From contig NZ_BMKD01000005.1 of assembly GCF_014643835.1 (NCBI RefSeq), positions 186,001 through 250,000 of the forward strand: a DNA stretch of 64,000 bases, given 5' to 3'. Below, piece after piece: positions 24,274 through 32,348 of this stretch. The position numbers were made by a program, and so were the translations under genes. This DNA comes from Mucilaginibacter rubeus (GTDB lineage Bacteria; Bacteroidota; Bacteroidia; Sphingobacteriales; Sphingobacteriaceae). The first letter of the stretch is position 1, and each line of letters starts with the position of its first letter. The notes under the pieces are model-generated. The model did not search any database. It saw only the letters and a list, made by a program, of their open reading frames with translations, and was not told where the DNA came from.

Positions 24274-25251
24274 ATGGTTTTGTTGAAAAAAGGCTTGTTT
24301 ATTATGGCCCTCGTGCTTAGCACAGGGTTGGCGCATGCTCAAAATACGGATGTCAATAGTATTATTAAGGAGGGTATCAAACTTAACAGCGAAAAAAATT
24401 ATTCGGCGGCTATTGAAAAATATAAAGAGGCACTTGCCGCCGAGCCAGATAACGCGCAGGCCAACTATCAGCTGGCCTTCAGCCTTGCTGCATCAGGCAA
24501 GGGTACGGAAGCGGTGCCTTATCTCAACAAAGTGATAAAAACAGGTGGCGACCTAACTGGGCCTGCTTATGAATTAATGGGCAGCATTTATGATACTGCA
24601 CGTCAACCCCAACAGGCCATCGACGCTTATAAAGAGGGGATTAAATTGAAGCCGGGGTATCAGCCGCTGTATTTTAACCTGGGGATAGCCTATTTCCGCG
24701 CGCAAAAATATGCCGATGCCGAGCTGGCTGCCATTGAAGCCATTAAACTCGATCCTAAACATGCTAATAGCCAACGCTTATACGGGCTGGTAACTTTCCA
24801 CCAAAACAAAAGGGTACCGGCATTAATGGGTTTGTGTAGTTTCCTTTTACTTGACCCGGAGGGACCCCGTGCAGATGAAGCCTATACCAACCTGCAAAGT
24901 TTACTAAAAGGCGGCGACCTGAAAGCAGCTAAAGCGGATCCGGAAACCCTGTTACTAAATAAAACCCTAAGCGCCGCCGTTTCGGTTTCTGACGGTCAGC
25001 TGGAAACCCAGTTGAAAAACATTTTTACGGCGGTTGGCAAACTTGGCGAAAAGCCGGGCAGGCAATCCTTCTTTTGGGATTATTACGCGGCTTTCTTTTA
25101 TAAGCTGGCCCAATCTCAAAGCTTTTCAACAGCAGTTAAATTAATTAGCTTAAGCGCCGATAAAACAGCGGGAGCAAAGTGGCTGCAAAACAACCCAGAC
25201 CAACGGAAGGCCCTGGATGACTGGATGGCATCTGCCGAAAGAAAGTTTTAA
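24274..25251 (+). CDS. Secreted tetratricopeptide repeat protein
   Basis: 325 residues. Signal peptide (LLKKGLFIMALVLSTGLAHAQ) then TPR units from about residue 28 to 190 (YSAAIEKYKEALAAEPDNAQANYQL, QAIDAYKEGIKLKPGYQPLY, ADAELAAIEAIKLDPKHANS), followed by a helical C-terminal region without clear repeats. Probably a periplasmic protein-interaction scaffold. No partner is evident; a 123-base gap and a promoter separate it from gcvH. Confidence 0.85.
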   Translation: MVLLKKGLFIMALVLSTGLAHAQNTDVNSIIKEGIKLNSEKNYSAAIEKYKEALAAEPDNAQANYQLAFSLAASGKGTEAVPYLNKVIKTGGDLTGPAYELMGSIYDTARQPQQAIDAYKEGIKLKPGYQPLYFNLGIAYFRAQKYADAELAAIEAIKLDPKHANSQRLYGLVTFHQNKRVPALMGLCSFLLLDPEGPRADEAYTNLQSLLKGGDLKAAKADPETLLLNKTLSAAVSVSDGQLETQLKNIFTAVGKLGEKPGRQSFFWDYYAAFFYKLAQSQSFSTAVKLISLSADKTAGAKWLQNNPDQRKALDDWMASAERKF

Positions 25252-25325
25252 TTACAAATTTATCGCTGATAAATCATTGCTATGCCATATAGAAAATGAT
25301 GATTTTATAATTTACATATCAATAA

Positions 25326-25354
25326 TTGCGAAAGCCAAAGTTTTACTATTTTTG
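25326..25354 (+). promoter_or_regulatory. gcvH operon promoter
   Basis: TTG at 25326-25328, 18 bases, TATTTTTG at 25347-25354: a full match to the Bacteroidota -33/-7 pattern, 20 bases before the gcvH ATG. Confidence 0.55.
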
Positions 25355-25374
25355 AGCACACAAAATTTAACGAC

Positions 25375-25755
25375 ATGAATTTTCCGGCTGAATTAAAATA
25401 CACCAAAGACCACGAGTGGATTAAGGTTGAAGGCAATGTAGCTACCGTAGGCATCACCGAATTTGCTCAAAGCGAACTGGGCGACATTGTGTATGTTGAT
25501 ATTACTTCATTAGGTAAAGAGGTTGCTAAAGACGAAGTTTTTGGCACCGTTGAAGCAGTAAAAACGGTATCAGACCTGTTTATGCCTGTTGCCGGCACCG
25601 TAACAGAAGTTAACCCGGCATTAAATAACCAACCCGAACTGGTTAACACCGACCCATATGGCGAAGGCTGGATGGTAAAGATCACCGTAGCTGATGCTGC
25701 CGATGCTGACTCACTTTTATCTGCCGGCGATTATAAAACGGTTATCGGCGTATAA
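25375..25755 (+). CDS. gcvH: Glycine cleavage system H protein
   Basis: Lipoyl carrier that shuttles the aminomethyl group between the P, T and L proteins of glycine cleavage. 126 residues. The lipoylated lysine is K63 in [17 protein letters not shown], and the N-terminal [13 protein letters not shown] is typical. No gcvP or gcvT is nearby. It is followed at one base by a VanZ-like gene and then a tiny lipoprotein, an unexpected grouping. Confidence 0.97.
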   Translation: MNFPAELKYTKDHEWIKVEGNVATVGITEFAQSELGDIVYVDITSLGKEVAKDEVFGTVEAVKTVSDLFMPVAGTVTEVNPALNNQPELVNTDPYGEGWMVKITVADAADADSLLSAGDYKTVIGV

Positions 25756-25756
25756 G

Positions 25757-26146
25757 ATGAAGCTGTTTTTAAAATATCATGGGCCCGCTATTTTGTGGGC
25801 CTTATTTGTTTTAATTATTTGCTCGGTACATCTTGATTCTGTTGATAAATCCCCGCTGTTTTTTAGGGGCTTTGATAAACTCACGCACTGCGGTTTGTTT
25901 TTCACCCTTATTGTATTGGTTTGTTTTGGCGTTATCAGGCAACAAAAACCACGGCAGATTACGTATACAAGGGCATTCGTGATATGGGCAACCAGTGTAT
26001 TTTTCGGGGCGCTTATTGAAGTGCTGCAGGCATCTGTTTTTACCTGGCGCAGCGGCGACTGGAACGATCTTTTTTGCGATGTACTTGGAGCGTGTATGGG
26101 GATTTTTAGTGTAATGCTAACTGTTGAGGCAATTGGAAAAAAATGA
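25757..26146 (+). CDS. VanZ-like family membrane protein
   Basis: 129 residues from the ATG at 25757, just after the gcvH stop. Four transmembrane segments. The VanZ signatures are visible: FDKLTHCGLFFTL in the second helix region (the DKxxH pattern), FGALIEVLQ in the third, and GDWNDLFCDVLGACMG in the last. VanZ of enterococci gives low-level teicoplanin resistance; chromosomal homologues like this have no established role. Its stop overlaps the start of the next small gene (ATGA). Confidence 0.88.
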   Translation: MKLFLKYHGPAILWALFVLIICSVHLDSVDKSPLFFRGFDKLTHCGLFFTLIVLVCFGVIRQQKPRQITYTRAFVIWATSVFFGALIEVLQASVFTWRSGDWNDLFCDVLGACMGIFSVMLTVEAIGKK

Positions 26147-26295
26147 AAAAAAATAAACTGGTCATTTTATTAGGCGCGCTGCTGTTAACAGCAGGTTCAT
26201 CATGCGGCATTTTCCATAAGGGTTGCGGCTGTCCGCATTTCGGGGAAATTAAATCTGCCGATTCCAGATGTGCAGATGTGCAAATGATGGCTTAG
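26143..26295 (+). CDS. 50-residue cysteine-rich putative lipoprotein
   Basis: Short gene overlapping the VanZ-like stop by four bases. MKKNKLVILLGALLLTAGSS is a lipoprotein-type signal ending at C21. The mature part is only 30 residues and contains a C-G-C pair in KGCGCPHFG (C28, C30) and C43. Small Bacteroidota lipoproteins with a GCxCPxF core are familiar to me only as hypothetical proteins. Coupling with the VanZ-like gene and gcvH suggests co-expression. The function is unknown; metal binding by the Cys residues is possible. Confidence 0.7.
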   Translation: MKKNKLVILLGALLLTAGSSCGIFHKGCGCPHFGEIKSADSRCADVQMMA

Positions 26296-26338
26296 CCAGG
26301 TAAATCTATATCAGCAAAGCACATTTACTATCAATTAC

Positions 26339-26526
26339 GGGTGTTCAATTTTTTAAAGTGTAAACACTTGGAATTATTTTCAAAAAAAACATCGCTGATA
26401 ATCAGATACTTAATTTTACTAACTATTAGCAAAGCACCCAACATGAACACATCATCATTGATAATCAGCGACTTGCATTTTTTTAGAAATTAAACGTTGA
26501 ACACCCGCTTTTTAAAAATTGAACAC
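26339..26526. mobile_element. Remnant of a transposable element (IS21-like ends?)
   Basis: Left end GGGTGTTCAATTTTTTAAAG (26339-26358). On the right, two inverted copies: TTGAACACCC at 26497-26506 and TTTTTAAAAATTGAACAC at 26509-26526. Ends beginning TGTTCA with multiple nested repeats recall the IS21 family. The 188-bp interior carries two GATAATCAG words and no coding sequence, so this would be a deletion derivative or MITE. Confidence 0.4.
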
Positions 26527-26683
26527 TGACATAATCGTGTCAGTAAAGCATTGTCAATACAATTTAAAACCTGTTTGCATATCCTAAATCTGCCTGTCTG
26601 CCCCCCCTGTATACGTACAAGCTTCATACTAAAGTCATTTGTACAACTGCCTATTTAAAATCTGCACATCATAGCAAATCTTA

Positions 26684-26714
26684 TTTGGATTTAATATAAA
26701 TAAGCTTACATTTG
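26684..26714 (+). promoter_or_regulatory. feoAB promoter
   Basis: TTTG at 26684-26687, exactly 19 bases, then TACATTTG at 26707-26714: a perfect Bacteroidota housekeeping promoter, 19 bases before the feoA start. Confidence 0.7.
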
Positions 26715-26732
26715 CTACGTTTTATATTATAA

Positions 26733-26951
26733 ATGATGAAGCTGTCACAACTGGAAATAGGCGAAACTGGTATTGTAAAGGAATTTACCGATCTTGAAAT
26801 GTCAGTAAAACTGATGGAGATGGGCTGTTTACCCGGCGAAGAGGTTCGCATTTCGCGTATCGCTCCACTTGGCGATCCTATTGCCATCAGCGTATCTGGT
26901 TATCAGCTTAGCTTACGCAGGTTTGAAGCATCCACCATCATTTTGCAGTAG
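26733..26951 (+). CDS. feoA: Ferrous iron transport protein A
   Basis: 72-residue SH3-like cytoplasmic protein that assists FeoB. Pattern MKLSQLEIGETGIVKEFTD, then LMEMGCLPGEEVRI and DPIAISVSGYQLSLRRFEA, typical of FeoA. Start could be either of two adjacent ATGs (26733 or 26736). Followed after 10 bases by feoB. Confidence 0.93.
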   Translation: MMKLSQLEIGETGIVKEFTDLEMSVKLMEMGCLPGEEVRISRIAPLGDPIAISVSGYQLSLRRFEASTIILQ

Positions 26952-26961
26952 TTTGTAAGCG

Positions 26962-29076
26962 TTGAAAACCAATATAAGAGTTGCACTTGTAGGAAATCCA
27001 AATACCGGTAAATCAACTCTCTTTAATATACTAACCGGGCTAAATCAAAAAATCGGAAACTTTCCGGGGGTTACTGTTGATAAAAAAACAGGCTTTTGTA
27101 CCCTGCCTGACGGCCGCACAGCCGAAATAATTGACCTTCCGGGTACTTACAGCATCTATCCCAAAAGTAAAGACGAATCCATCGTATTTTCGGTACTGGC
27201 CGATAAATCAAAAGGCATGGTGCCCGATTTGGTTGTGGTGATCCTTGATGCATCCAATTTAAAACGCAACCTGCTGCTTTATACCCAGGTCGCAGATCTC
27301 AAGATCCCCGTAGTGGTGGCGCTTAACATGGTAGATGTGTCGGACAAGGCGGGCATCAAAATCAATATTGATCTTTTTGCCAAAAAACTGGGCGTTCCGG
27401 TAGTCCCTATCTCCGCCAGGAAAAATACAGGCATTGACAAGCTTAAAAGCGCCATTGCTTTTGCCAACAGCGTACCATTGCAGCAGGATACTATTGATAT
27501 CGAAAGCATCGCGCCGGGCATCATAGCGCAAATAAAAGGGGAGATGCAGGTTGAAAATCCATATATAGCCTTGCAACTTGCCCACCAGCACGAAACGCTA
27601 AGCTACCTTTCAGCAGCCGAAAGCGACCGGATTGAACAACTGGAGCGTGAGCATTCTTTCCACTCGCAAAAGGCGCAGGCTACGGAAACCATCGCCCGTT
27701 ACAACTTCATCAACGACCTGCTTTACGATACGGTTAAAAAAGCTGAAACGGCGCACGACGAAACCATAAGCAACAAGATAGATAAGATCCTTACCCATAA
27801 AGTGTTTGGCTTTGTGATCTTCTTCGCCATCTTACTGTTCATATTCCAGGCTATCTTTTCATGGTCGGAATACCCGATGTCGCTCATCGAAAACCTGTTT
27901 ATCTGGCTGCAGGCCGGCGCCGCTAAAATACTGCCTGCCGGTCCGCTGAGCAGCCTCATCATCGATGGGGTATTGGCCGGCCTGAGCGGAGTATTGGTAT
28001 TTATCCCGCAGATCGCCATCCTCTTCGCGCTTATTTCTATTTTGGAAGATACAGGCTACATGTCGCGCGTTACTTTTATGATGGATAAGGTGATGCGCAA
28101 GGTAGGGCTTAACGGCAAATCGGTAGTACCCCTTATCGGCGGTTTTGCCTGCGCGGTGCCTTCTATCATGAGTACCCGTACTATCGAAAACTGGAAGGAC
28201 AGGATGATCACCATTATGGTTACCCCCCTGGTAGCCTGCTCTGCCCGTTTACCGGTTTATACCTTGCTTATTTCATTGGTAGTGCCCAACCGCAACGTTT
28301 GGTGGATCTTTAATATGAAGGGCCTCGCGCTTACTGCCATGTATGTGCTCAGCATCTTTTCGGCTATTATTGTGGCTTTTGTGATGAAGTTTATCCTCAA
28401 AGCCCGCGAACGCGGCTATTTTATTATGGAACTGCCCGTGTACCGCATGCCAAGGTGGAAAAACGTGATCTTTACGATGTATGACCGTTCAAAAACGTTC
28501 GTACTGCAGGCCGGTAAAGTGATCATTGCGGTCTCGGTGATCCTGTGGGTAATGAAATCATATGGCCCCGGCGACAGGTTTGCCCAGATAGATAAACAAT
28601 ACGCCCAGCCTCAATATACCAAAACCATGACGCCGGATAGCCTCAGCAAAGTTATCGCATCCGAAAAACTGGAAAACTCATACGCCGGCGTATTTGGTCA
28701 TGTTATTGAACCCGTTATTAAACCCCTTGGCTTCGATTGGAAGATAGGTATAGCCCTCATCAGCTCCTTTGCTGCCCGCGAGGTATTTGTGGGCACCATG
28801 GCCACCATTTACAGCGTGGAGGGCGATGCCGATAAGATGCAATCGGTTCAGCAAAAAATGCACGAGGCTAAAAATCCGCAAACCGGAGAGCCGGTATTTA
28901 CCTTAGCGGTGGCTTTCTCCCTCATGATGTTTTATGCCTTCGCCATGCAATGTGCCAGTACAGTGGCCGTTGTTTACCGCGAAACCAAAGACTGGCGCTG
29001 GCCCGCTGCCCAGTTTGCCTATATGACCGCGCTGGCTTATACGGCGAGCTTTATCGTATACCATTGGCTCAAGTAA
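26962..29076 (+). CDS. feoB: Ferrous iron transporter B
   Basis: 704-residue GTPase-coupled Fe(II) permease of the inner membrane. TTG start at 26962; an in-frame stop just upstream excludes a longer form. G domain at about 1-165: G1 GNPNTGKST (11-19), G3 DLPGT (about 58-62), G4 NMVD (about 121-124). Helical guanine-dissociation-inhibitor-like linker to about 270, then the Gate/core membrane domain with the conserved Cys in GGFACAVPSIMSTRT. No FeoC is present. Coupled to feoA and its promoter. Confidence 0.97.
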   Translation: MKTNIRVALVGNPNTGKSTLFNILTGLNQKIGNFPGVTVDKKTGFCTLPDGRTAEIIDLPGTYSIYPKSKDESIVFSVLADKSKGMVPDLVVVILDASNLKRNLLLYTQVADLKIPVVVALNMVDVSDKAGIKINIDLFAKKLGVPVVPISARKNTGIDKLKSAIAFANSVPLQQDTIDIESIAPGIIAQIKGEMQVENPYIALQLAHQHETLSYLSAAESDRIEQLEREHSFHSQKAQATETIARYNFINDLLYDTVKKAETAHDETISNKIDKILTHKVFGFVIFFAILLFIFQAIFSWSEYPMSLIENLFIWLQAGAAKILPAGPLSSLIIDGVLAGLSGVLVFIPQIAILFALISILEDTGYMSRVTFMMDKVMRKVGLNGKSVVPLIGGFACAVPSIMSTRTIENWKDRMITIMVTPLVACSARLPVYTLLISLVVPNRNVWWIFNMKGLALTAMYVLSIFSAIIVAFVMKFILKARERGYFIMELPVYRMPRWKNVIFTMYDRSKTFVLQAGKVIIAVSVILWVMKSYGPGDRFAQIDKQYAQPQYTKTMTPDSLSKVIASEKLENSYAGVFGHVIEPVIKPLGFDWKIGIALISSFAAREVFVGTMATIYSVEGDADKMQSVQQKMHEAKNPQTGEPVFTLAVAFSLMMFYAFAMQCASTVAVVYRETKDWRWPAAQFAYMTALAYTASFIVYHWLK

Positions 29077-29313
29077 TTTTTAGTTCATGGATCATAGTTG
29101 ATGGTTCATAGCCCTAAATGTTTCAGCAATGTTTGCACTGCTGAAGTCTCCGACTTTGGATAGCGAAGTATATCGGGGGCTGAAGTAGTTTTAGTTCATA
29201 GTAAAAACTATTCTTACCAATACCTGCTTATTAAGTTTCGCTATTTAAAGCCCAGACTCCCGGCAGCGTCCGTGTTGAAGAAATTCATCACGCGTTGCCA
29301 TATTATTAACCTG
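29077..29313. other. Intergenic region with short repeats
   Basis: 237 bases between convergent feoB and the TIGR01777 gene. It contains repeated GTTCATAG/ATAGTTGATGG words, a TTCAGCA/TGCTGAA hairpin (29122-29145), and no gene or clear intrinsic terminator. Confidence 0.4.
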
Positions 29314-30243
29314 CTACCTCTTCAAACTCAAAATATCATGCACCGCATGCTCCGCTTTTGGGTATTGAAATATAAACCCGCTATCCAGTAAGCGTTTGGG
29401 CATTACCCACCGGCTTTTTAATATCAGTTCGGTTTCGGTACCGATTACCATCGCGCCGACTTCCAGCAGCCACTGAGGGGCAGGTAAACCGAAAGGCGCA
29501 CCATAAGCCTTGCGGATAATCTGCATCATATCAGTATTCTTTGCGGCTTCAGGGGCAGTGCAGTTAAATATGCCATTTAATTCGGGGTGGTCTAACAGCC
29601 ATTGGGTGCTCCGGGCTACATCATGCTCATGCACCCAGGCTATGTATTGCTGCCCATCGCCTTGTTTGCCGCCGAGGCCAAACCTAACCAGGTTAAGCAA
29701 CCGCGGAAAAACGCTGTCGCTTCGGCCTAACACAATGCCCATGCGCAGGGCAATTTTACGGGTATGGGGCGTATCTGTTTTAAAGAAAGTGTTTTCCCAG
29801 ATGTTGCAAACATCAATAGAAAAGCCATAACCAATCTCACCGGTATCCTCATCCTGCGGACGGTCTTCAGCATGCCGATAGATGGTGGCAGAAGTTACAT
29901 TGATCCAAACCTTTGGCGGGTTTTCCATCTTATGGATCACCCTGCCTAATAGTTCGGTAGGTACCACCCTTGAACGGATGATCTCCCGCTTGTTCTTTTC
30001 GGTATAGCGGCAGTTTACATTTTTGCCGCACAGGTTGATCAGCATATCGGCACCGGCAAGGTGAACCGTCCATCCCCCTTCGGTTTCACCATTCCAAACA
30101 GCGGTATGTACATTGCCATCAACAGGTTTTTGTTTGCGGGCCAGGATGATCACCTCGTCTGCCAAATCGCGGTAGTATTTGGCCAGCACGGTACCGAGAT
30201 AACCGTTGCCGCCGGCCAGTACGATTTTTTTATAAGCTTTCAT
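29314..30243 (-). CDS. TIGR01777 family NAD-dependent epimerase-like protein
   Basis: 309 residues, extended short-chain dehydrogenase fold (SDR39U1/YfcH type). Nucleotide motif AGGNGYLG at residues 10-17, DMLINLCGKNVNCRY (about 66-80) and NVTSATIY (about 115-122, with the Tyr in the catalytic position). A DUF1731-like C-terminal tail ends in KRLLDSGFIFQYPKAEHAVHDIL. Substrate unknown. It follows the DCC membrane protein by two bases, so the two are co-transcribed; a quinone or lipid-related redox function would fit but is unproven. Confidence 0.9.
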   Translation of the reverse strand: MKAYKKIVLAGGNGYLGTVLAKYYRDLADEVIILARKQKPVDGNVHTAVWNGETEGGWTVHLAGADMLINLCGKNVNCRYTEKNKREIIRSRVVPTELLGRVIHKMENPPKVWINVTSATIYRHAEDRPQDEDTGEIGYGFSIDVCNIWENTFFKTDTPHTRKIALRMGIVLGRSDSVFPRLLNLVRFGLGGKQGDGQQYIAWVHEHDVARSTQWLLDHPELNGIFNCTAPEAAKNTDMMQIIRKAYGAPFGLPAPQWLLEVGAMVIGTETELILKSRWVMPKRLLDSGFIFQYPKAEHAVHDILSLKR

Positions 30244-30245
30244 GA

Positions 30246-31064
30246 TCAGTTAAGGTTTAAAATAAGTAATAATAAAACAATACGATAAGTTACCCAGGTA
30301 ACGGTGAGCACCCAGCCAAGCCCAAGCAATTTGGTACGGCGGACGTGTTCAAGGAGCATTAAACCTGCTACCGCCATAAAATACAGGGTGTAAATCAGCG
30401 GGCCGAATTGAAAAAAGTGATTTACAACCAACCCCATCAGCAGTAATAAGCTGCCGGCAAAAGAGATGGTCATCATGTTGCCGAGGTAGGTCCACAGGTT
30501 ACGGCGGTCAAAGCTGCATATAGCTGCTCCCTGGAAAAGGATCTGCCCGCCACAAATCAGGTACTCACGATAGGGGCTGCCTAAAGGAACAATCCCCCTA
30601 AGCAGATGTGCATAAGCGGTAAGGATAAACCCTGTACAAAACCAGGTGAAAAGCAAATACAATAAACGATAATGCAGCTTAAACGCAGGCTGGTATTCGA
30701 AGCCGGTTTCGGCAGCAGGGATAATTACCCTCCTATTGTATGATATAAAAGCATAAACCTTGCTCATGAGCCAGATGAATGGTTTAAAAGCAAATAAGGG
30801 AGTAAATACAGGCCAGGTATTGGCAATTATTTTGAAAAGGCTTTTAACACCGTAGGTAACCTCGCCGCTTTTCAGGTTAATTAAGGCTATTTCGTTAACA
30901 GCCCGTTGCCTGTCATAAACAGGGCAGGTACCTGCATGTGCTTCCTGGTACGCAGCGCGGCCATCAGCATCAAGCATCCCTGTTTTTACAAAGGCACCGG
31001 TATAAGCACGGCACATGGGGCATTCTGCATCAAACAGGATCATGTGGTTCTTGAGCGTTTTCAT
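30246..31064 (-). CDS. DCC-type thiol-disulfide oxidoreductase domain membrane protein
   Basis: 272 residues from the ATG at 31064. The N-terminal DUF393/DCC domain begins ILFDAECPMCRAYT with C15-xx-C18, a thioredoxin-like redox site. Beyond residue about 130 there are four or five transmembrane helices (LLYLLFTWFCTGFILTAYA, MMTISFAGSLLLLMGLVV, LIYTLYFMAVAGLMLL, WVLTVTWVTYRIVLLLLIL). So it is a fusion of a cytoplasmic thiol domain with a membrane domain. First gene of a two-gene operon with its own promoter. Confidence 0.85.
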   Translation of the reverse strand: MKTLKNHMILFDAECPMCRAYTGAFVKTGMLDADGRAAYQEAHAGTCPVYDRQRAVNEIALINLKSGEVTYGVKSLFKIIANTWPVFTPLFAFKPFIWLMSKVYAFISYNRRVIIPAAETGFEYQPAFKLHYRLLYLLFTWFCTGFILTAYAHLLRGIVPLGSPYREYLICGGQILFQGAAICSFDRRNLWTYLGNMMTISFAGSLLLLMGLVVNHFFQFGPLIYTLYFMAVAGLMLLEHVRRTKLLGLGWVLTVTWVTYRIVLLLLILNLN

Positions 31065-31085
31065 AATTTTCAGTGTTTTCTGAAA

Positions 31086-31114
31086 CAAATATACAATATA
31101 TTTTAAACTTTCAA
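31086..31114 (-). promoter_or_regulatory. Promoter of the DCC/TIGR01777 operon
   Basis: On the minus strand: TTG (31114-31112), 18 bases, TATATTTG (31093-31086), a full consensus match. A TTTCAG/CTGAAA inverted repeat lies just downstream in the leader (31068-31085). Confidence 0.6.
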
Positions 31115-31147
31115 TAAATACTGAAATTAAATTAAGTATGCCGGCGT

Positions 31148-31291
31148 GTTAACTCACCCCGACATCGCTGCGCTTGTCACCCCTCTCTACGCAAGCGTAA
31201 AGAGGGGATTTATTCTTTTATTTTTCTTACCTTCTTTCCGCCGAAGGCGAAGAGAGGGTGGTCCAGCGAAGCGCAGACCGGGTGAGTTAAC
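31148..31291. mobile_element. 144-bp MITE with GTTAACTCACCC ends
   Basis: Perfect 12-bp terminal inverted repeats GTTAACTCACCC / GGGTGAGTTAAC. The inner arms continue to pair imperfectly (CGCTGCGCT with AGCGAAGCG, CACCCCTCTCT with AGAGAGGGTG), and a sub-hairpin CCCCTCT..AGAGGGG lies on the left. Non-coding. Inserted between the divergent DCC operon and the exosortase operon, about 40 bases before the latter's promoter. Confidence 0.75.
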
Positions 31292-31332
31292 TATGCGCGA
31301 TGCAAATAATTTGAGAAAACTCAATCCCCCTC

Positions 31333-31362
31333 TTGCAAAATCAAATCTTATATTTAACTTTG
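31333..31362 (+). promoter_or_regulatory. Promoter of the exosortase N operon
   Basis: TTG at 31333-31335, 19 bases, TAACTTTG at 31355-31362: full consensus. The -7 element overlaps the palindromic operator at 31357. Confidence 0.65.
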
Positions 31363-31380
31363 AACAACAAAGTACTTTTG
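31357..31380 (+). promoter_or_regulatory. Operator-like palindrome, copy 1
   Basis: ACTTTG, AACAA, CAAAGT, then ACTTTTG up to the start codon at 31381. 21 of 24 bases are shared with the copy at 32314. Overlaps the promoter -7 element, as expected for a repressor site, probably for the winged-helix protein encoded at 31995. Confidence 0.6.
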
Positions 31381-31998
31381 ATGAAAGAACAAGATATTCA
31401 TGCAGAGTTAAGTTCCATCCGCGACCTGATGGAGCGTTCGGCCAAGTTTATTTCGCTTAGCGGCCTTTCGGGTGTGATGGCAGGCATCTATGCCTTCGCC
31501 GGCGCCGGCATAGGATACAGTTTGCTGCAGGGCGAGTATACTACCCTCAGGGAGCGCCATACTTACAATGAAGAATTGCTGATCATAAAATTATTTATCG
31601 TGGCAATCGCGGTGCTTGTATTGTCTATTGGCACAGGGATCTGGTTATCGGTACGCAAGGCTAAAAAAAACAGTCAGCCTTTTTGGGGCGCCGGAAGCAA
31701 ACGCCTGCTCATTAATATGGCAATCCCATTGGTAAGCGGCGGTTTATTTACTATTATACTTGTTTATCGTGGTTATTATGGTGTTGTGGCACCTGCTACA
31801 TTGATATTTTATGGCATGTCGTTAGTTGCAGGCAGCCATTATACATATTCGGGTATTAGAAGCTTGGGGATATTGGAGATTTTATTAGGTTTGCTGTGTG
31901 CTGTAATGCCGGGTTACGGCTTAATTTTCTGGAGTCTGGGTTTCGGCCTGCTCCACATTATTTATGGTACAGTAATGCATTTTAGATACGATAAGTGA
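31381..31998 (+). CDS. Uncharacterised multi-pass membrane protein
   Basis: 205 residues from ATG 31381 (MKEQDIHAELSSIRDLMERSAKFISLSG). A soluble N-terminal helix precedes about six transmembrane segments (first SGVMAGIYAFAGAGIGYSLL, then IIKLFIVAIAVLVLSIGTGIW, and so on). No catalytic motif recognised. It overlaps the downstream regulator gene by four bases (GTGA). This membrane protein plus winged-helix pair resembles regulator/partner pairs common in Bacteroidota, so it may sense a membrane signal; that is inference. Confidence 0.75.
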   Translation: MKEQDIHAELSSIRDLMERSAKFISLSGLSGVMAGIYAFAGAGIGYSLLQGEYTTLRERHTYNEELLIIKLFIVAIAVLVLSIGTGIWLSVRKAKKNSQPFWGAGSKRLLINMAIPLVSGGLFTIILVYRGYYGVVAPATLIFYGMSLVAGSHYTYSGIRSLGILEILLGLLCAVMPGYGLIFWSLGFGLLHIIYGTVMHFRYDK

Positions 31999-32297
31999 AG
32001 ATATCATTAGATCAGTTTGATAAAGCCTTTGAAAACCGCATTCGCCTGCAAATCATGAGCGTATTGGTTGCTAATGAAAGCTACGACTTTAACTCGCTTA
32101 AAGAATTGCTTAACCTTACCGACGGTAACCTGGCATCGCACCTGAAAGCGCTGGAGAAGGAAGAATACATCCAGGTGGAGAAAACTTTCATAGGCCGCAA
32201 ACCCAATACACGTTACCTGGCATCCGAAAAAGGGCGGGCCGCCTTCAAATTGCACCTCCTTGCCCTCGAAAATTTGATCAAACAACAAAAACTGTAA
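31995..32297 (+). CDS. Winged-helix transcriptional regulator
   Basis: 100 residues, GTG start overlapping the previous stop. MarR/ArsR-like winged helix: QFDKAFENRIRLQIMSVLVANESYDFNSLKELLNLTDGNLASHLKALEKEEYIQVEK, with recognition helix TDGNLASHLKALEKE and wing FIGRKPNTRYLAS. This is the HTH_27-type single-domain form. Two copies of an ACTTTG-N5-CAAAGT palindrome flank the first two genes (31357 and 32314), making autoregulation and control of the VIT/exosortase genes likely. Confidence 0.88.
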   Translation: MKISLDQFDKAFENRIRLQIMSVLVANESYDFNSLKELLNLTDGNLASHLKALEKEEYIQVEKTFIGRKPNTRYLASEKGRAAFKLHLLALENLIKQQKL

Positions 32298-32313
32298 TTT
32301 TTTTTATCTATAA

Positions 32314-32337
32314 ACTTTGAAATACAAAGTACTTTTA
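32314..32337 (+). promoter_or_regulatory. Operator-like palindrome, copy 2
   Basis: ACTTTG, AAATA, CAAAGT, then ACTTTTA; 11 bases before the VIT gene ATG at 32349. It differs from copy 1 at only three positions. AAACTTTG at 32312-32319 could be a weak -7 element, so a second internal promoter is possible. Confidence 0.6.
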
Positions 32338-32348
32338 ATTTATAAAAT

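Larger units (their letters stand above)
26296..26732. other. A+T-rich interval before feoA with element remnant and promoter
   Basis: 437 bases without a gene. The middle (26339-26526) has inverted GTGTTCAA / TTGAACAC boxes reported separately, then a small ACTGACA/TGTCAGT hairpin (26525-26544), and the feoA promoter at the end. TGATAATCA words at about 26396 and 26459 resemble half of a Fur box, but I cannot assign a Fur site. Confidence 0.5.

Noticed and set aside
31146-31460. 104-codon frame starting in the 144-bp MITE
   Set aside because: It reads through the inverted-repeat element, the promoter and the start of the real membrane-protein gene in another frame.
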